NCBI RefSeq assembly: GCF_002097715.1
Contig: NZ_CP020739.1
Coordinates: 186,001 to 250,000, forward strand
Direction of reading: 5' to 3'
Length of the DNA stretch: 64,000 nucleotides
From: Burkholderia ubonensis subsp. mesacidophila
GTDB lineage: Bacteria > Pseudomonadota > Gammaproteobacteria > Burkholderiales > Burkholderiaceae
The notes beneath the pieces are model-generated. The model made no database searches, was not told the DNA's origin, and saw only the letters and a program-made list of their open reading frames with translations. Shown here piece after piece: positions 11,089 through 19,688 of this stretch. The translations under genes and the position numbers were made by a program. How positions within the stretch are numbered: the first letter of the stretch is position 1; every line of letters starts with the position of its first letter.

Positions 11089-12198
11089 TCAGGCGCCTTC
11101 GCTCGCGTTGTGGATCGGGATCACCGCGCGGCCGCCGCACTGGCGCAGCAGGTCGCGCAATTCGTTGATGACCGGAAACACCTCGTGGTTCCAGTCGGCG
11201 CGCTGCGCGTCGTGCGCCGCCTGCTCGAGCTCGACGATCCAGCGGTCTTCCTTGAAGATGCGTTCGGTGAACCACACGAGCAGCGGCCACGCGAGGTCCA
11301 GCGCGAACGGGATGCCGGGCTTGCGGATCGACAGCAGGCCGAACGTGCGGTTGGTGCGCTGCGCCGCGTCGAGCGGCACGTAGACGATCCACAGGTCCAT
11401 CACCAGCGTGCCTTCGCTCGAGAGGATCCGCAGCGTCTGGTACGGATAGCCGGTGCGGACCGTCATCACGCTCTTGTCGGTCTGGTCGCCGGCCTTCCTG
11501 CTGGCGCCGAACACGAGCGCCTCGCCGACGGGCTGCTTGCCCTCCGTCCGCGCGAACGTATAGTCGACCTCGACCCAGTCCTCGCCGCGGCGGCGGCCCA
11601 CGGAACGCGCGCGCATCTGCCCCATCTGCCGCCGATGCAGGAACTGGTGGTTCATGTCCATCAGGTTCTCGTGCATGAACGAGTAGTGGCATTTGACCTC
11701 GCGGCCGAAGCGGCGCGTCTTGTACGCGCTGTCCGCGACCGACGGCAGCTCGGGCAGCGGCCGCTCGCCGGCCAGCGCCGCGTCGCCGGGAAACACGAAG
11801 ATCAGGCCGTGCACCTCGCGGCACGGATACGCGCGCACGCCGTTCGGCAGGCGCTCGCGGCCGAGGTAGGGCACGTCGATGCAGCGCCCGGTGCAGTCGT
11901 AGGTCCAGCCGTGATAGCAGCAGCGGATCGATTCGCCGGTCACGACGCCCGCGTGCAGCGGCACCTGCCGGTGCGCGCAACGGTCCTCGAGCGCGAAGAC
12001 CGCGCCGGACGCGGTGCGCACCAGCACGATCGGATCGCCGGCAAAGCGCACGCCGAGCGTGCCGCCGCGCTTGACCTCGCGCGACCAGGCGAGCGGATAC
12101 CAGTGATCGGGGTGAATCGGCACGCGCCGCAGGTCGCGCGTCTGCGCGCCGGCGGGCGGTTCGACAGGATTGCTGTCCAGCAAAGGCGCAATACGCAT
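11089..12198 (-). CDS. Rieske non-haem iron oxygenase, alpha-subunit type
   Basis: A 369-residue oxygenase component. The Rieske 2Fe-2S site is CAH, then 17 residues, then CYHG (residues about 73-95). The mononuclear iron site is in ENLMDMNHQFLH, giving the two-His plus Asp pattern. The overall pattern is that of single-component-type oxygenases such as vanillate demethylase or KshA, which hydroxylate or demethylate a hydrophobic or aromatic substrate using electrons from a separate reductase. No reductase gene is adjacent, so electrons must come from a partner encoded elsewhere. Substrate is unknown. It is convergent to cdd and separated from msrA by 310 bases. Confidence 0.88.
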   Translation of the reverse strand: MRIAPLLDSNPVEPPAGAQTRDLRRVPIHPDHWYPLAWSREVKRGGTLGVRFAGDPIVLVRTASGAVFALEDRCAHRQVPLHAGVVTGESIRCCYHGWTYDCTGRCIDVPYLGRERLPNGVRAYPCREVHGLIFVFPGDAALAGERPLPELPSVADSAYKTRRFGREVKCHYSFMHENLMDMNHQFLHRRQMGQMRARSVGRRRGEDWVEVDYTFARTEGKQPVGEALVFGASRKAGDQTDKSVMTVRTGYPYQTLRILSSEGTLVMDLWIVYVPLDAAQRTNRTFGLLSIRKPGIPFALDLAWPLLVWFTERIFKEDRWIVELEQAAHDAQRADWNHEVFPVINELRDLLRQCGGRAVIPIHNASEGA

Positions 12199-12410
12199 GC
12201 TTGACGTCTCCTTCCGGGGCGGGAGCGGCGACCGCCGCCGAACGCGAGCGGCCGCCGTGATCCAGTCTACGCGAAGTTGGCCGGGGGGAGCCGGCCTTGC
12301 GCGGCAGGGCTAGGGTTGTTCTCTACGAATCCGTGCCTGCAGGAGGGGGATGCGGCGGTGCGACGGGCGCCGAAGTTCGACGTGATTGCGTGCGATGGAA
12401 TCCGCGGCAA

Positions 12411-12462
12411 CGCGCAACGATCCGCGTGGCACGACGACGTGCCCGAAGCGGATCGTTGCGCG
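12411..12462. repeat. Large two-tier palindrome between the Rieske gene and msrA
   Basis: CGCGCAACGATCCGC pairs perfectly with GCGGATCGTTGCGCG (15 bp), and within the loop GGCACG pairs with CGTGCC around ACGA. It lies about 50 bases beyond the msrA stop and 210 bases upstream of the Rieske start, within a 310-base gap (12199-12508) that has no recognisable gene. It could be the msrA terminator or a mobile palindromic element. There is no T-run on either strand. Confidence 0.7.
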
Positions 12463-12508
12463 CGCCTCGATCTCGATGGCGGCGGCCGGCGGCGCGCGCC
12501 TGACGCGG

Positions 12509-13252
12509 TCAGAGTCGCGTCTGCCGCCACAGCACCGCGTCGGACCGGTAGATCGACGGGAACAGCTGCTTCAGCCCGGCGACTTTCGGCAGGTCGTTGA
12601 TCGCGATGTACGGCGCGTCCGGGTGCAGCTCCAGATAGTTCTGGTGATAGGTCTCGGCGGGATAGAACCCGTTGAACGGCTCGACGCGCGTGACGATCGG
12701 CGCGGGGAACACGTGCGCGTTGCCGAGCTGCGCGATGTACGCGTTCGCGACCGCGCGTTGCTGCGCGTTGGTCGGGAAGATCGCCGACCGGTACTGCGTG
12801 CCGTCGTCGGGGCCCTGGCGGTTGAGCTCGGTCGGGTCGTGCACGACCGAGAAGAAGATCTGCAGCAGCCGCCCATAGGTGATCTGCGCGGGATCGTAGA
12901 CTATGCTGACCGATTCCGCATGACCGGTCAGCCCGGTGCCGACGAGCGTGTAGTGCGCGGTGGCCGCCATGCCGCCCGCGTAGCCGGCCGTGACCTGCTT
13001 CACGCCCTTCACGTGTTCGAACACGCCCTGCACGCCCCAGAAGCAGCCGCCGGCGAAGACGGCCGTCTCGTTGTGCGATGCAGCGGGCGTTTCGTCGAGC
13101 GCAGGCGCCGGCATGGCGGCGACCGGTTCGGCGGAGTTGACGATGCCTTGATAGCCGAACGCGGCCGCGGCGGCGACTGCGAGAACGGCGAGGCGATGCC
13201 GGACGACGGCCCCGCGTCGCGGGGGCGAGTGGCGCGATGATGTCGTGTTCAC
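12509..13252 (-). CDS. msrA: Peptide-methionine (S)-S-oxide reductase with export signal
   Basis: A 247-residue MsrA. The catalytic motif GCFWG follows TAVFAG near residue 70, and HxxYPAETYHQNYLE-type substrate-binding residues (FYPAETYHQNYLE) are visible. The N-terminus has a hydrophobic segment (RLAVLAVAAAAAFGYQG) after basic residues, so the enzyme is predicted to be exported. The start is GTG at 13250-13252 with AGGAG seven bases upstream. It is the third gene of the msrB-dipZ-msrA set, 52 bases after dipZ. In that context it repairs S-methionine sulfoxide in periplasmic proteins, recycled by the dipZ product. Confidence 0.92.
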   Translation of the reverse strand: MNTTSSRHSPPRRGAVVRHRLAVLAVAAAAAFGYQGIVNSAEPVAAMPAPALDETPAASHNETAVFAGGCFWGVQGVFEHVKGVKQVTAGYAGGMAATAHYTLVGTGLTGHAESVSIVYDPAQITYGRLLQIFFSVVHDPTELNRQGPDDGTQYRSAIFPTNAQQRAVANAYIAQLGNAHVFPAPIVTRVEPFNGFYPAETYHQNYLELHPDAPYIAINDLPKVAGLKQLFPSIYRSDAVLWRQTRL

Positions 13253-13304
13253 GATGTACTCCTGTGCAAGACCGGATGAAGCGCTACCGGGTGTCCGCCG
13301 GCGC

Positions 13305-15191
13305 TCAGCCGAACGTGAACGAATACGCGCGCACGCCCGGGTCGAGAAACTCGATCGAGAACGTGCGATCCGCGATCGGGCCGGACTGGCGGACGAGCTG
13401 ATACAGCCGCTGTCCGGTCACGGTGCCGTAGCCGTGCGCGTCCACGTCCGCGCCGTGCGCGTCGCCGGGCGCCGCGCCGTCGAGCGTGACCCGGAAGCGC
13501 ACCGGCCGGCCGTTCGCGTCGGGCCCGAGCACGAGGTGCAGGTCGCGCGCATGAAAGCGGTAGACGATCCGGCCGGCCGGCGCCGCGAGCGCCGCGTCCT
13601 CCGCGCCCACCTTCCACGTGCCGGCGAGGCCCCAGTCGTTCAGGCCGGGCCGGGCCGGCGCGTCGTAGCGATGCGCGGCGTCGCGCACCACGCCGCCGGG
13701 CGACGCGAAATCGTCTGCGCGCGCATAGCCGACGTAGGTTTCGGGCGACCGGACGTCCGCGTTGTCGGCGGCGGCCTGCGCGCCTTGCGCGGGCGCGCCC
13801 GCAAGCCCGACCGGCACCTTCAGCGCGTCGGGATGCCCCGCTTCGGCGAGCAGCGCCTGGATCGCGCGCTCCGATTCCGCGTATTCGCCTTCGCCGAAGT
13901 GGTGGCGGCGGATCCGGCCCTGCGCGTCGACGAAGTAGTGCGCCGGCCAGTATTCGTTGCCGAACGCGCGCCAGATTGCATAGTTGTTGTCGATCGCGAC
14001 CGGATAGCGGATGCCGAGATCGTGGACGGCCTTGCGGACGTTGCCGATGTCGCGCTCGAACGCGAATTCCGGCGCGTGCACGCCGATCACGACGAGCCCG
14101 TACGGCGCGTACTTGCGTGCCCACGCATTGAGGTACGGCAGCGTGCGCAGGCAGTTGATGCACGAATAGGTCCAGAAGTCGACGAGCACGACCTTACCGC
14201 GCAGGCTGGCGGTCGTGAGCGGCGGCGAGTTCAGCCACTGCACCGCGCCGTCGAGCGACGGCAGCGTGCCTTCGACCGGCAGCGCGGCCGGTGCGGCGGC
14301 GGCGGCGCGCATCGCCTGCGTGGCTGGTTGCGGTGACGCGTCCGCGGCCCGCATCATCGCGCCGTCCGGCTGCGTGGGCGTGCCTGCGGCGGCCATGACG
14401 CCAGTCGTCGCGCCGCCTGCGGCGCCCGTCGCGGCTGGCGGCGGTTGCGCGGCCGAGCCGCGTCCACGTCCGGTGAGGCGGTCGACGAGCTTCGTCTCGA
14501 GCCCGCCCGTGGTGACCGTCGACAACTGCGCGAGCGCGCCGGTATCGAGGCCGAGCGCGATCGCGCCGACCCCGGCCAGCAGCGCGGCGCCGATCCCGCG
14601 CTTGATCCATTCGCCCGCGCCGAGCGAGCGCTTCATCGCGACGAACACCTTGCCGCCGATCACGAGCGCGACGCTGAGCGACGTCGCCGCGCCGGCCGCA
14701 TACGCGACCAGCAGCAGCGTCGTGCCGACGTTCGCGCCGTGCAGCGCGGCGCCGGTCAGCACGAGCCCGAGGATCGGCCCGGCGCACGGGGCCCACAACA
14801 GGCCGGTCGCGATGCCGAGCAGGAACGACGAGCCGGGGCCGGCCGGGCGGCCGTCGCGCTGCGCGAGCCCGGTGAGCCGGTTGCCGGCGGCGACGAGCGG
14901 GCGGGTCAGGTGTTCCGCGAGCCGCGGCAGCAGCAGCGTCAGGCCGAACACCGCGAGCAGCGCGAGGGCGGCCCAGCGGCCGGCCTGGTTGGCCTGCGCG
15001 GCCCAGCCGCCGCCGACGGCGGCCAGCGTCGCGACGATGGCGAACGTGAGCGCCATGCCGACGAGGAGCGGCAGGCCGGTGCGCGTGAACGGCTGGTCGG
15101 CGCGCGCGAACACGAACGGCAGCACGGGCAGGATGCACGGGCTCAGGATCGTGAGCACGCCGCCGAGATAGGCGAGGACGATGAGCAGCAT
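13305..15191 (-). CDS. DipZ-like thiol-disulfide transporter: CcdA/DsbD membrane domain plus thioredoxin domain
   Basis: A 628-residue fusion. Residues 1-230 are a CcdA/DsbD-type membrane domain with the paired cysteines in SPCILPV (Cys19) and WAPCAGP. A proline/alanine-rich linker of about 80 residues follows. The TlpA/thioredoxin-like domain has the active site FWTYSCINCLRTLPY. The last about 150 residues form the extra beta-rich domain of DipZ proteins. Such proteins carry electrons from cytoplasmic thioredoxin across the membrane to extracytoplasmic partners. It lies between exported MsrB and MsrA genes, so it is probably their electron donor; this is inference from context. Its ATG lies 31 bases after msrB. 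Confidence 0.88.
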   Translation of the reverse strand: MLLIVLAYLGGVLTILSPCILPVLPFVFARADQPFTRTGLPLLVGMALTFAIVATLAAVGGGWAAQANQAGRWAALALLAVFGLTLLLPRLAEHLTRPLVAAGNRLTGLAQRDGRPAGPGSSFLLGIATGLLWAPCAGPILGLVLTGAALHGANVGTTLLLVAYAAGAATSLSVALVIGGKVFVAMKRSLGAGEWIKRGIGAALLAGVGAIALGLDTGALAQLSTVTTGGLETKLVDRLTGRGRGSAAQPPPAATGAAGGATTGVMAAAGTPTQPDGAMMRAADASPQPATQAMRAAAAAPAALPVEGTLPSLDGAVQWLNSPPLTTASLRGKVVLVDFWTYSCINCLRTLPYLNAWARKYAPYGLVVIGVHAPEFAFERDIGNVRKAVHDLGIRYPVAIDNNYAIWRAFGNEYWPAHYFVDAQGRIRRHHFGEGEYAESERAIQALLAEAGHPDALKVPVGLAGAPAQGAQAAADNADVRSPETYVGYARADDFASPGGVVRDAAHRYDAPARPGLNDWGLAGTWKVGAEDAALAAPAGRIVYRFHARDLHLVLGPDANGRPVRFRVTLDGAAPGDAHGADVDAHGYGTVTGQRLYQLVRQSGPIADRTFSIEFLDPGVRAYSFTFG

Positions 15192-15222
15192 GGGGCAGTC
15201 TCCGGGAGGTGTCGGGGCGGGA

Positions 15223-15735
15223 TCAGGCCGAAGCCGGGTGGAACGCGAGTGCGAGGCCGTTCATGCAGTAGCGCAGCCCGGTCGGCTTCGGCCCGTCGTC
15301 GAACACGTGGCCGAGGTGGCCGCCGCAGCGGCGGCACAGCACTTCGGTGCGGATCATTCCGAACGACAGGTCGGTTTTCGTGATGACCGCGTGATCGAGC
15401 GGCGCCCAGAAGCTCGGCCAGCCGGTATGGCTGTCGAACTTCGTCGTCGACGAGAACAGCGGGAGCTGGCAGCCCGCGCACGCGAACGTGCCGCGCCGGT
15501 GCTCGTCGTTCAGCGGGCTGCTGTACGGCGGCTCGGTGCCGGCTTCGCGCAGGATGTCGTACTGGGCGGGCGTCAGCAGCCGATGCCATTCGGCGTCGCT
15601 GCGGGTGACTTCGAAGCCGCCGGCCGGGGCGGCGACGGCGCTGCGCAACAGTGTGCGGCGGCCCGCGGAGGTCAGCGCGGCGAGCGCCGCGAGACCGGTG
15701 GCGCCGGCGAACAGAAAGCGTCTGCGGGTGTGCAT
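15223..15735 (-). CDS. msrB: Peptide-methionine (R)-S-oxide reductase with Tat-type signal
   Basis: A 170-residue MsrB. The zinc-binding cysteine pairs are CAGC and CRRC, SHTGWPSF is the family signature, and RYCMNGLAL carries the catalytic cysteine near the C-terminus. The N-terminus MHTRRRFLFAG followed by a hydrophobic stretch is a twin-arginine-type signal, so the protein should be exported folded. The frame stays open far upstream, but ATG 15733-15735 begins this signal and is preceded by a purine-rich CAGGAG. It is the first gene of the msrB-dipZ-msrA set. Confidence 0.92.
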   Translation of the reverse strand: MHTRRRFLFAGATGLAALAALTSAGRRTLLRSAVAAPAGGFEVTRSDAEWHRLLTPAQYDILREAGTEPPYSSPLNDEHRRGTFACAGCQLPLFSSTTKFDSHTGWPSFWAPLDHAVITKTDLSFGMIRTEVLCRRCGGHLGHVFDDGPKPTGLRYCMNGLALAFHPASA

Positions 15736-15972
15736 GGTGGGCTCCTGGGTGCAGGTCCTGGAAACATGCGCACAGCGTAGGGACGGGCCGGTACCGAAGT
15801 CCTCACGGAAAGTTAAAAGATTTGTGATGGTTGTCTGGGTGGTGCGTCGAGGTGCGCTGGAATCCGTCTGGTGAATTCTGGGTTGAACCAGTCCGTTTTC
15901 CGGGAGGTGGGGTATGAATTCGTGCTGATGCTGGCCGTTTTCGCCGTGCAGGTTGCCATCGAAGTCACGTAG

Positions 15973-16116
15973 GTCATTTGTTCCACAGGATCCGATCCGA
16001 ATCTGCTGGAGGTGGCCGCCGGTGAGCGCATTGCGCATCTGAATTATCTGCTGCATCGGCGCGAAGCCGAGATGAAACGCGATAACGGCGGCATCGCCTG
16101 GTACCGCATGAAATGA
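15973..16116 (+). pseudogene. Possible C-terminal remnant of an MBL-fold-like hydrolase gene
   Basis: An open stretch of 47 codons, preceded in frame by a TAG at 15970, reads ...LLEVAAGERIAHLNYLL..., then ...DNGGIAWYRMK and a stop. The pattern 'AHL-x-YL, a charged linker, GG-x-x-WYR, end' resembles the tail of MBL-fold hydrolases, but the match is from memory and short. No start codon or upstream domain is present, so if real it is a decayed 3' end. It sits in the 480-base gap between msrB and the cytochrome gene. The msrB promoter should be in the remainder, around 15740-15860, where an AT-rich patch (TTTTAACTTT on the minus strand) is seen. Confidence 0.3.
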
Positions 16117-16215
16117 CGCAGCGCGGAGCGTATCTGTGCCAATGGCAACATGCCGGAATCTCTCAACTGGCTCGAATTGCGGTGACCTTGATCCTTGTAG
16201 GGATCGTCGCCGACA

Positions 16216-16830
16216 CTACTGCGATTCGAGCCATGTGGCGACCGCTTTGGCGTCGTCGGAATCCAGTGTGTGAGCAACGGCCGTCATGACGGGGGCATTG
16301 GCGCGCGTCCCGTTCTTGAAGAACTCGATCTGCCGAAGCAAGTAGTTTTGGTGTTGTCCTGCAAGCCGTGGAAATATGCCGGCACCCTGGCCTTGCGGGC
16401 CGTGGCACGACGCGCATGCCGGGGTTCCCCGGTCCGGGGCGCCATGCTCGAAAATATCCTTCCCTCTCGCCATCAGCGTGGCGTCGCCTGCCTTGCCATG
16501 CACCGGTTCCTGATGCGAGTAATAGTCGGCAAGCGATGCGATCGTCACATCGTCGAGTCGCGACGCGATACCCCACATATACGCGCGCGCATGCGTCTCG
16601 CCTCGCGTGTGCTCGCGGAAGCCCTTGAGCTGCATGGTGAGATATTCCGGTGTCTGAGCGCTCAAGCGCGGGAACATGGGTGATTCGCTGTGTCCGTGAG
16701 CACCGTGGCAAGTGGCACAGAGCTGCTGGGCGAGACGCTCTCCGTCCTCAGCGCGAGCAAGCGACGGGAAGCTGCCGATCGCGATGACGATCGGTAGCAG
16801 TGACAACGGCAAGAGAAGCATCTTTTTCAT
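16216..16830 (-). CDS. Dihaem cytochrome c (c4 type)
   Basis: A 204-residue periplasmic electron carrier. Its signal peptide (MKKMLLLPLSLLPIVIAIG to ARA) is followed by two class I cytochrome c domains, each with a CxxCH haem site: CATCH in the first and CASCH in the second. Each has a downstream Met ligand candidate (PMFPRLS and GIFPRLAGQ regions). The spacing and the QLKGFREHTRGE repeat match cytochrome c4. Start choice: ATG 16830 abuts AAGGAAGG, so translation may begin at the ATG three codons in; a longer start at MSKQVTDAY would hide the signal peptide and is less likely. No oxidase or reductase partner is adjacent. Confidence 0.88.
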   Translation of the reverse strand: MKKMLLLPLSLLPIVIAIGSFPSLARAEDGERLAQQLCATCHGAHGHSESPMFPRLSAQTPEYLTMQLKGFREHTRGETHARAYMWGIASRLDDVTIASLADYYSHQEPVHGKAGDATLMARGKDIFEHGAPDRGTPACASCHGPQGQGAGIFPRLAGQHQNYLLRQIEFFKNGTRANAPVMTAVAHTLDSDDAKAVATWLESQ

Positions 16831-17000
16831 CCTTCCTTGCTGCCGGTCGAACTGCGGTGCAACCACACGATAGGCATCGGTCACTTGCTTTGACATCGAT
16901 GTCTTCCATAGCTGGCTAATGCCTGCGTCGCGATGATGAATACAGTGTGAGAGTGCTGGAAGACGGTAGCCTTGATTCAAGTCAAATGCGAAAATTTTTC

Positions 17001-17043
17001 GACGTCCTTGACGTCCTTGACGTCCTTGACGTCCTTGACGTCC
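17001..17043. repeat. Tandem 9-bp repeat (GACGTCCTT, 4.8 copies)
   Basis: Four perfect copies of GACGTCCTT plus a partial fifth lie head to tail in the 261-base gap between the cytochrome start and the end of the MocR gene. The unit contains GACGTC, itself a palindrome. The array is too short and too regular for CRISPR and lies outside recognised coding sequence. Confidence 0.9.
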
Positions 17044-17091
17044 GGGGCGATTGCATGTTTCCCGTTGCACGCAGTTGCTGCGTACCGCGTG

Positions 17092-18612
17092 TCAGCGGTC
17101 CAGGCACGCGCGCAGCGTTTGCGCGTGACGGTGCGCTTCGGCCGCATCGGCGATGTTCGCGAATCCGATGATGAGGCCGCGCGGCGTTTGCCGTGTGTGA
17201 CTGTTCGTGTACCAGATCGACAGCGGCAAGACCGCGAGTCCCGCGTCGCGGGCACGCGCGGCAACGGCGACATCGTCGACCGGCCCGTCGGGCCCCTCGG
17301 CGAACCGCACCGCGAACTGGATGCCGCCGGGCGGCAATTCGACGATCAGCCGCTCGCCGAACGCCTGCCGCAATGCATGCACGATCAGCGTGCGTCGCTC
17401 GCCGTACAGCGTACGCATGCGCTTCAGATGCCGGGCAAAGTGCCCCTGTTCGATGAAATCCGCCAACGCCGCCTGCAAGAGCGTCGGCGAACCGGCATTC
17501 ATGCTGCATGCCACGCGCTCGACGCGCTCCACCGCGCGTTCCGGCACGACAGCGTACGCAAGCCGCAAACCGGGGTACATCGCCTTGCTGAAGGTACTGC
17601 AATAGATCACGTGATCCCGCCGGTCGAGGCTCTTCAGCGCCGGCAGCGGGCGGCCGAGATAGCGAAACTCGCTGTCGTAGTCGTCCTCGACGATCCAGCC
17701 CGACGTTTTTTCGGCCCAATCCAGCAGTGCAATGCGTCGGGAAAGCGACAGCGTGTGCCCGAGCGGGCTCTGATGCGACGGCGTCACCAGCGCGAAGCGT
17801 GCCTGCGCGTCCAGTTGCATGCCGCGCTCGACGTCGATTCCATCGGCGTCCACCGGCACCGGGACGAGTTGCACGCCTGTCTCGGAAAGAAAGCTGCGCG
17901 CGAGCAGATAGCCGGGATCCTCGAACCATACACGGTCGTTCGGACGCGCGAGGCTGCGCAGCACGAGTTCCAGCGTTGCGCGGTAGCCGCTGGTGATGAA
18001 CACCTGTTCCGGCACGCAGGTGACGCCGCGCGACAGCGCCAGATAGGTGGCGATGTGTTCGCGTAGCGGCCGATAACCTGCCGGATGCGGGTAGCCGAGC
18101 AGCGCGCGTTCGCCGCTGCGCGCGCGCAGCGACACGAGCCGATGCCACACCTTGCGCGGAAATGCGTCAAGCGCCGGGACCCCGGGTTGCAACGGGCGCG
18201 GCTCGCCGCTCATCGCGACGGCGATTGGCTGCGGGCGCTGCGGAGACGGACTGTCGCGCGACATGCCCGGCGCTCGGAGCAAGTCGTCGTTTTCGACTTG
18301 CCGTGCGTGTTCGTCGGGTCGCGCGGGCACCGACCGCGTCAGCGATTTCGGCAGGGACGGCGATACGAACGTGCCCGCCGCGCCGCGCATTTGCAGATAT
18401 CCCTCGTCGACCAGGATCGTGTAAGCCTGCTCGACGGTGCCGCGCGCCGTGTTCAGTTGCGTCGCCAGACCGCGCAGCGCGGGCACGCGATCGCCGGGAC
18501 GCAGATGGCCCGCGGCGATCGCGGTCCTGAACCGCTCGCAAATCTGCAGATAGATCGGCAACTGATGTTGTCGATCGATTTCGATGGTCAGTGTGGGCGT
18601 TTGCGCAGACAT
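17092..18612 (-). CDS. MocR/PdxR-type regulator (GntR DNA-binding domain plus aminotransferase-like domain)
   Basis: A 506-residue protein. Residues about 10-80 form a winged helix of the GntR type (LPIYLQICERFRTAIAAG, then RGLATQLNTARGTVEQAYTIL). The rest is a fold-type I aminotransferase-like effector domain, with FEDPGYLLAR and the PLP-lysine region YCSTFSKAMYPGLRLAY. MocR proteins use bound PLP or an amino compound to switch transcription; PdxR members control vitamin B6 synthesis. The ATG at 18612 is preferred over an in-frame start 43 codons upstream because alignment with the GntR domain begins here. It is divergent from the NmrA-like gene at 18807, the likeliest target besides itself. 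Confidence 0.9.
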   Translation of the reverse strand: MSAQTPTLTIEIDRQHQLPIYLQICERFRTAIAAGHLRPGDRVPALRGLATQLNTARGTVEQAYTILVDEGYLQMRGAAGTFVSPSLPKSLTRSVPARPDEHARQVENDDLLRAPGMSRDSPSPQRPQPIAVAMSGEPRPLQPGVPALDAFPRKVWHRLVSLRARSGERALLGYPHPAGYRPLREHIATYLALSRGVTCVPEQVFITSGYRATLELVLRSLARPNDRVWFEDPGYLLARSFLSETGVQLVPVPVDADGIDVERGMQLDAQARFALVTPSHQSPLGHTLSLSRRIALLDWAEKTSGWIVEDDYDSEFRYLGRPLPALKSLDRRDHVIYCSTFSKAMYPGLRLAYAVVPERAVERVERVACSMNAGSPTLLQAALADFIEQGHFARHLKRMRTLYGERRTLIVHALRQAFGERLIVELPPGGIQFAVRFAEGPDGPVDDVAVAARARDAGLAVLPLSIWYTNSHTRQTPRGLIIGFANIADAAEAHRHAQTLRACLDR

Positions 18613-18722
18613 CTCGGTCTCGTGGATGACGCGAAAAGACACGGCATGGACCAGTCCGATCGACGATTCTTGGCACTGATGGATAGGACATGATTCTTCC
18701 ACAATTGCGCCACGCGATGCGA

Positions 18723-18734
18723 CGGTCATGACCG
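18723..18734. promoter_or_regulatory. Perfect 12-bp palindrome between the MocR and NmrA-like genes
   Basis: CGGTCATGACCG reads the same on both strands and lies in the 194-base divergent gap, 73 bases before the NmrA-like start. It is a candidate operator for the MocR regulator, although MocR proteins often bind direct repeats. No clear -35/-10 pair was assigned. Confidence 0.35.
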
Positions 18735-18806
18735 CCTTCATCGGATACGGCGCCCGTCACGTGCCGCACGCGTTCCATTGAAATCCTTTCGTCAGGAGAT
18801 TTTGCG

Positions 18807-19550
18807 ATGAAGATCGTAGTCATCGGCGGTTCGGGCCTGATCGGCTCGCGTGTCGTCACGCTGCTCCGTGAAGCGGGCCATCAGGCGCTTGCCGCATCGC
18901 CGCGCACCGGCGTCAATACCATCACGGGCGAAGGCCTGACCGACGCATTGACGGACGCGGACGTCGTCGTGGACGTGGCGAATGCGCCGTCATGGGAACC
19001 GCAGGCGGTGCTGGACTTCTTCCGCGCGTCGGCACGCAATCTCGGCAAGGCCGAAGTGGCCGCAGGCGTGCGCCATCACGTCGCGCTGTCGATCGTCGGC
19101 TGCGACCGGATGCCGGAGAACGGTTATTTCGCGGCCAAGGTCGCGCAGGAGCAGGCGATCGAAGCGGCGGGCGTGCCGTATACGATCGTGCGCGCCACGC
19201 AATTCATGGAGTTCATCGGCGGGATTGCGGATTTCGGCACGGAAGGCGGCACGGTCCGCATCGGCGACGGACTGTTCCAGCCGATCGCCGCGGAAGACGT
19301 CGCGGTGCTCCTCGCGCAGATCGCCGTCGCCGGGCCGCTGAACGGCACGGTCGAGATCGCGGGCCCGGATCGCGCACCGTTCGCGGAGATCGTCGCGCGC
19401 TATCTGAAGTCGGTCGGCGACACGCGCGCGGTGGTGACCGATCGCGACGCCCGCTACTACGGCGGCCGGGTCGAGGAAAAATCGCTGGTGCCGCTCGGGC
19501 CAGCGCGACTCGGCCGCATCAGTCTCGACCAGTGGCTCGCAAGAGGCTGA
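18807..19550 (+). CDS. NmrA-like NAD(P)-binding reductase
   Basis: A 247-residue Rossmann-fold protein. The N-terminal KIVVIGGSGLIGSRVV is a GxxGxxG dinucleotide site. The atypical-SDR/NmrA pattern continues with VDVANAPSWEPQAVLDFF, HHVALSIVG and YFAAKVAQEQAIEAAGVPYTIVRA, which keeps the lysine but lacks a clean YxxxK tyrosine. Such proteins are quinone or small-carbonyl reductases or redox sensors. Substrate is unknown. AGGAG lies eight bases before the ATG. The MocR regulator is divergent, so its effector may relate to this enzyme. Confidence 0.85.
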   Translation: MKIVVIGGSGLIGSRVVTLLREAGHQALAASPRTGVNTITGEGLTDALTDADVVVDVANAPSWEPQAVLDFFRASARNLGKAEVAAGVRHHVALSIVGCDRMPENGYFAAKVAQEQAIEAAGVPYTIVRATQFMEFIGGIADFGTEGGTVRIGDGLFQPIAAEDVAVLLAQIAVAGPLNGTVEIAGPDRAPFAEIVARYLKSVGDTRAVVTDRDARYYGGRVEEKSLVPLGPARLGRISLDQWLARG

Positions 19551-19688
19551 TTCGCGTTCGCACGTCGCTCCTTGCCCGGCGCAGGCTGCGGCCTGGTCCG
19601 CCGTGCCGGCAGCAAAAATCGTGCGCCAGACCGCGATCGCCCGCCCGCTTAGGTGTTTATACGTATGCCGATATCGATATCGCTTCAA

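Noticed and set aside
17001..17043. CRISPR-like repeat
   Set aside because: The units are 9 bp and adjoin directly without spacers, so it is a simple tandem repeat.
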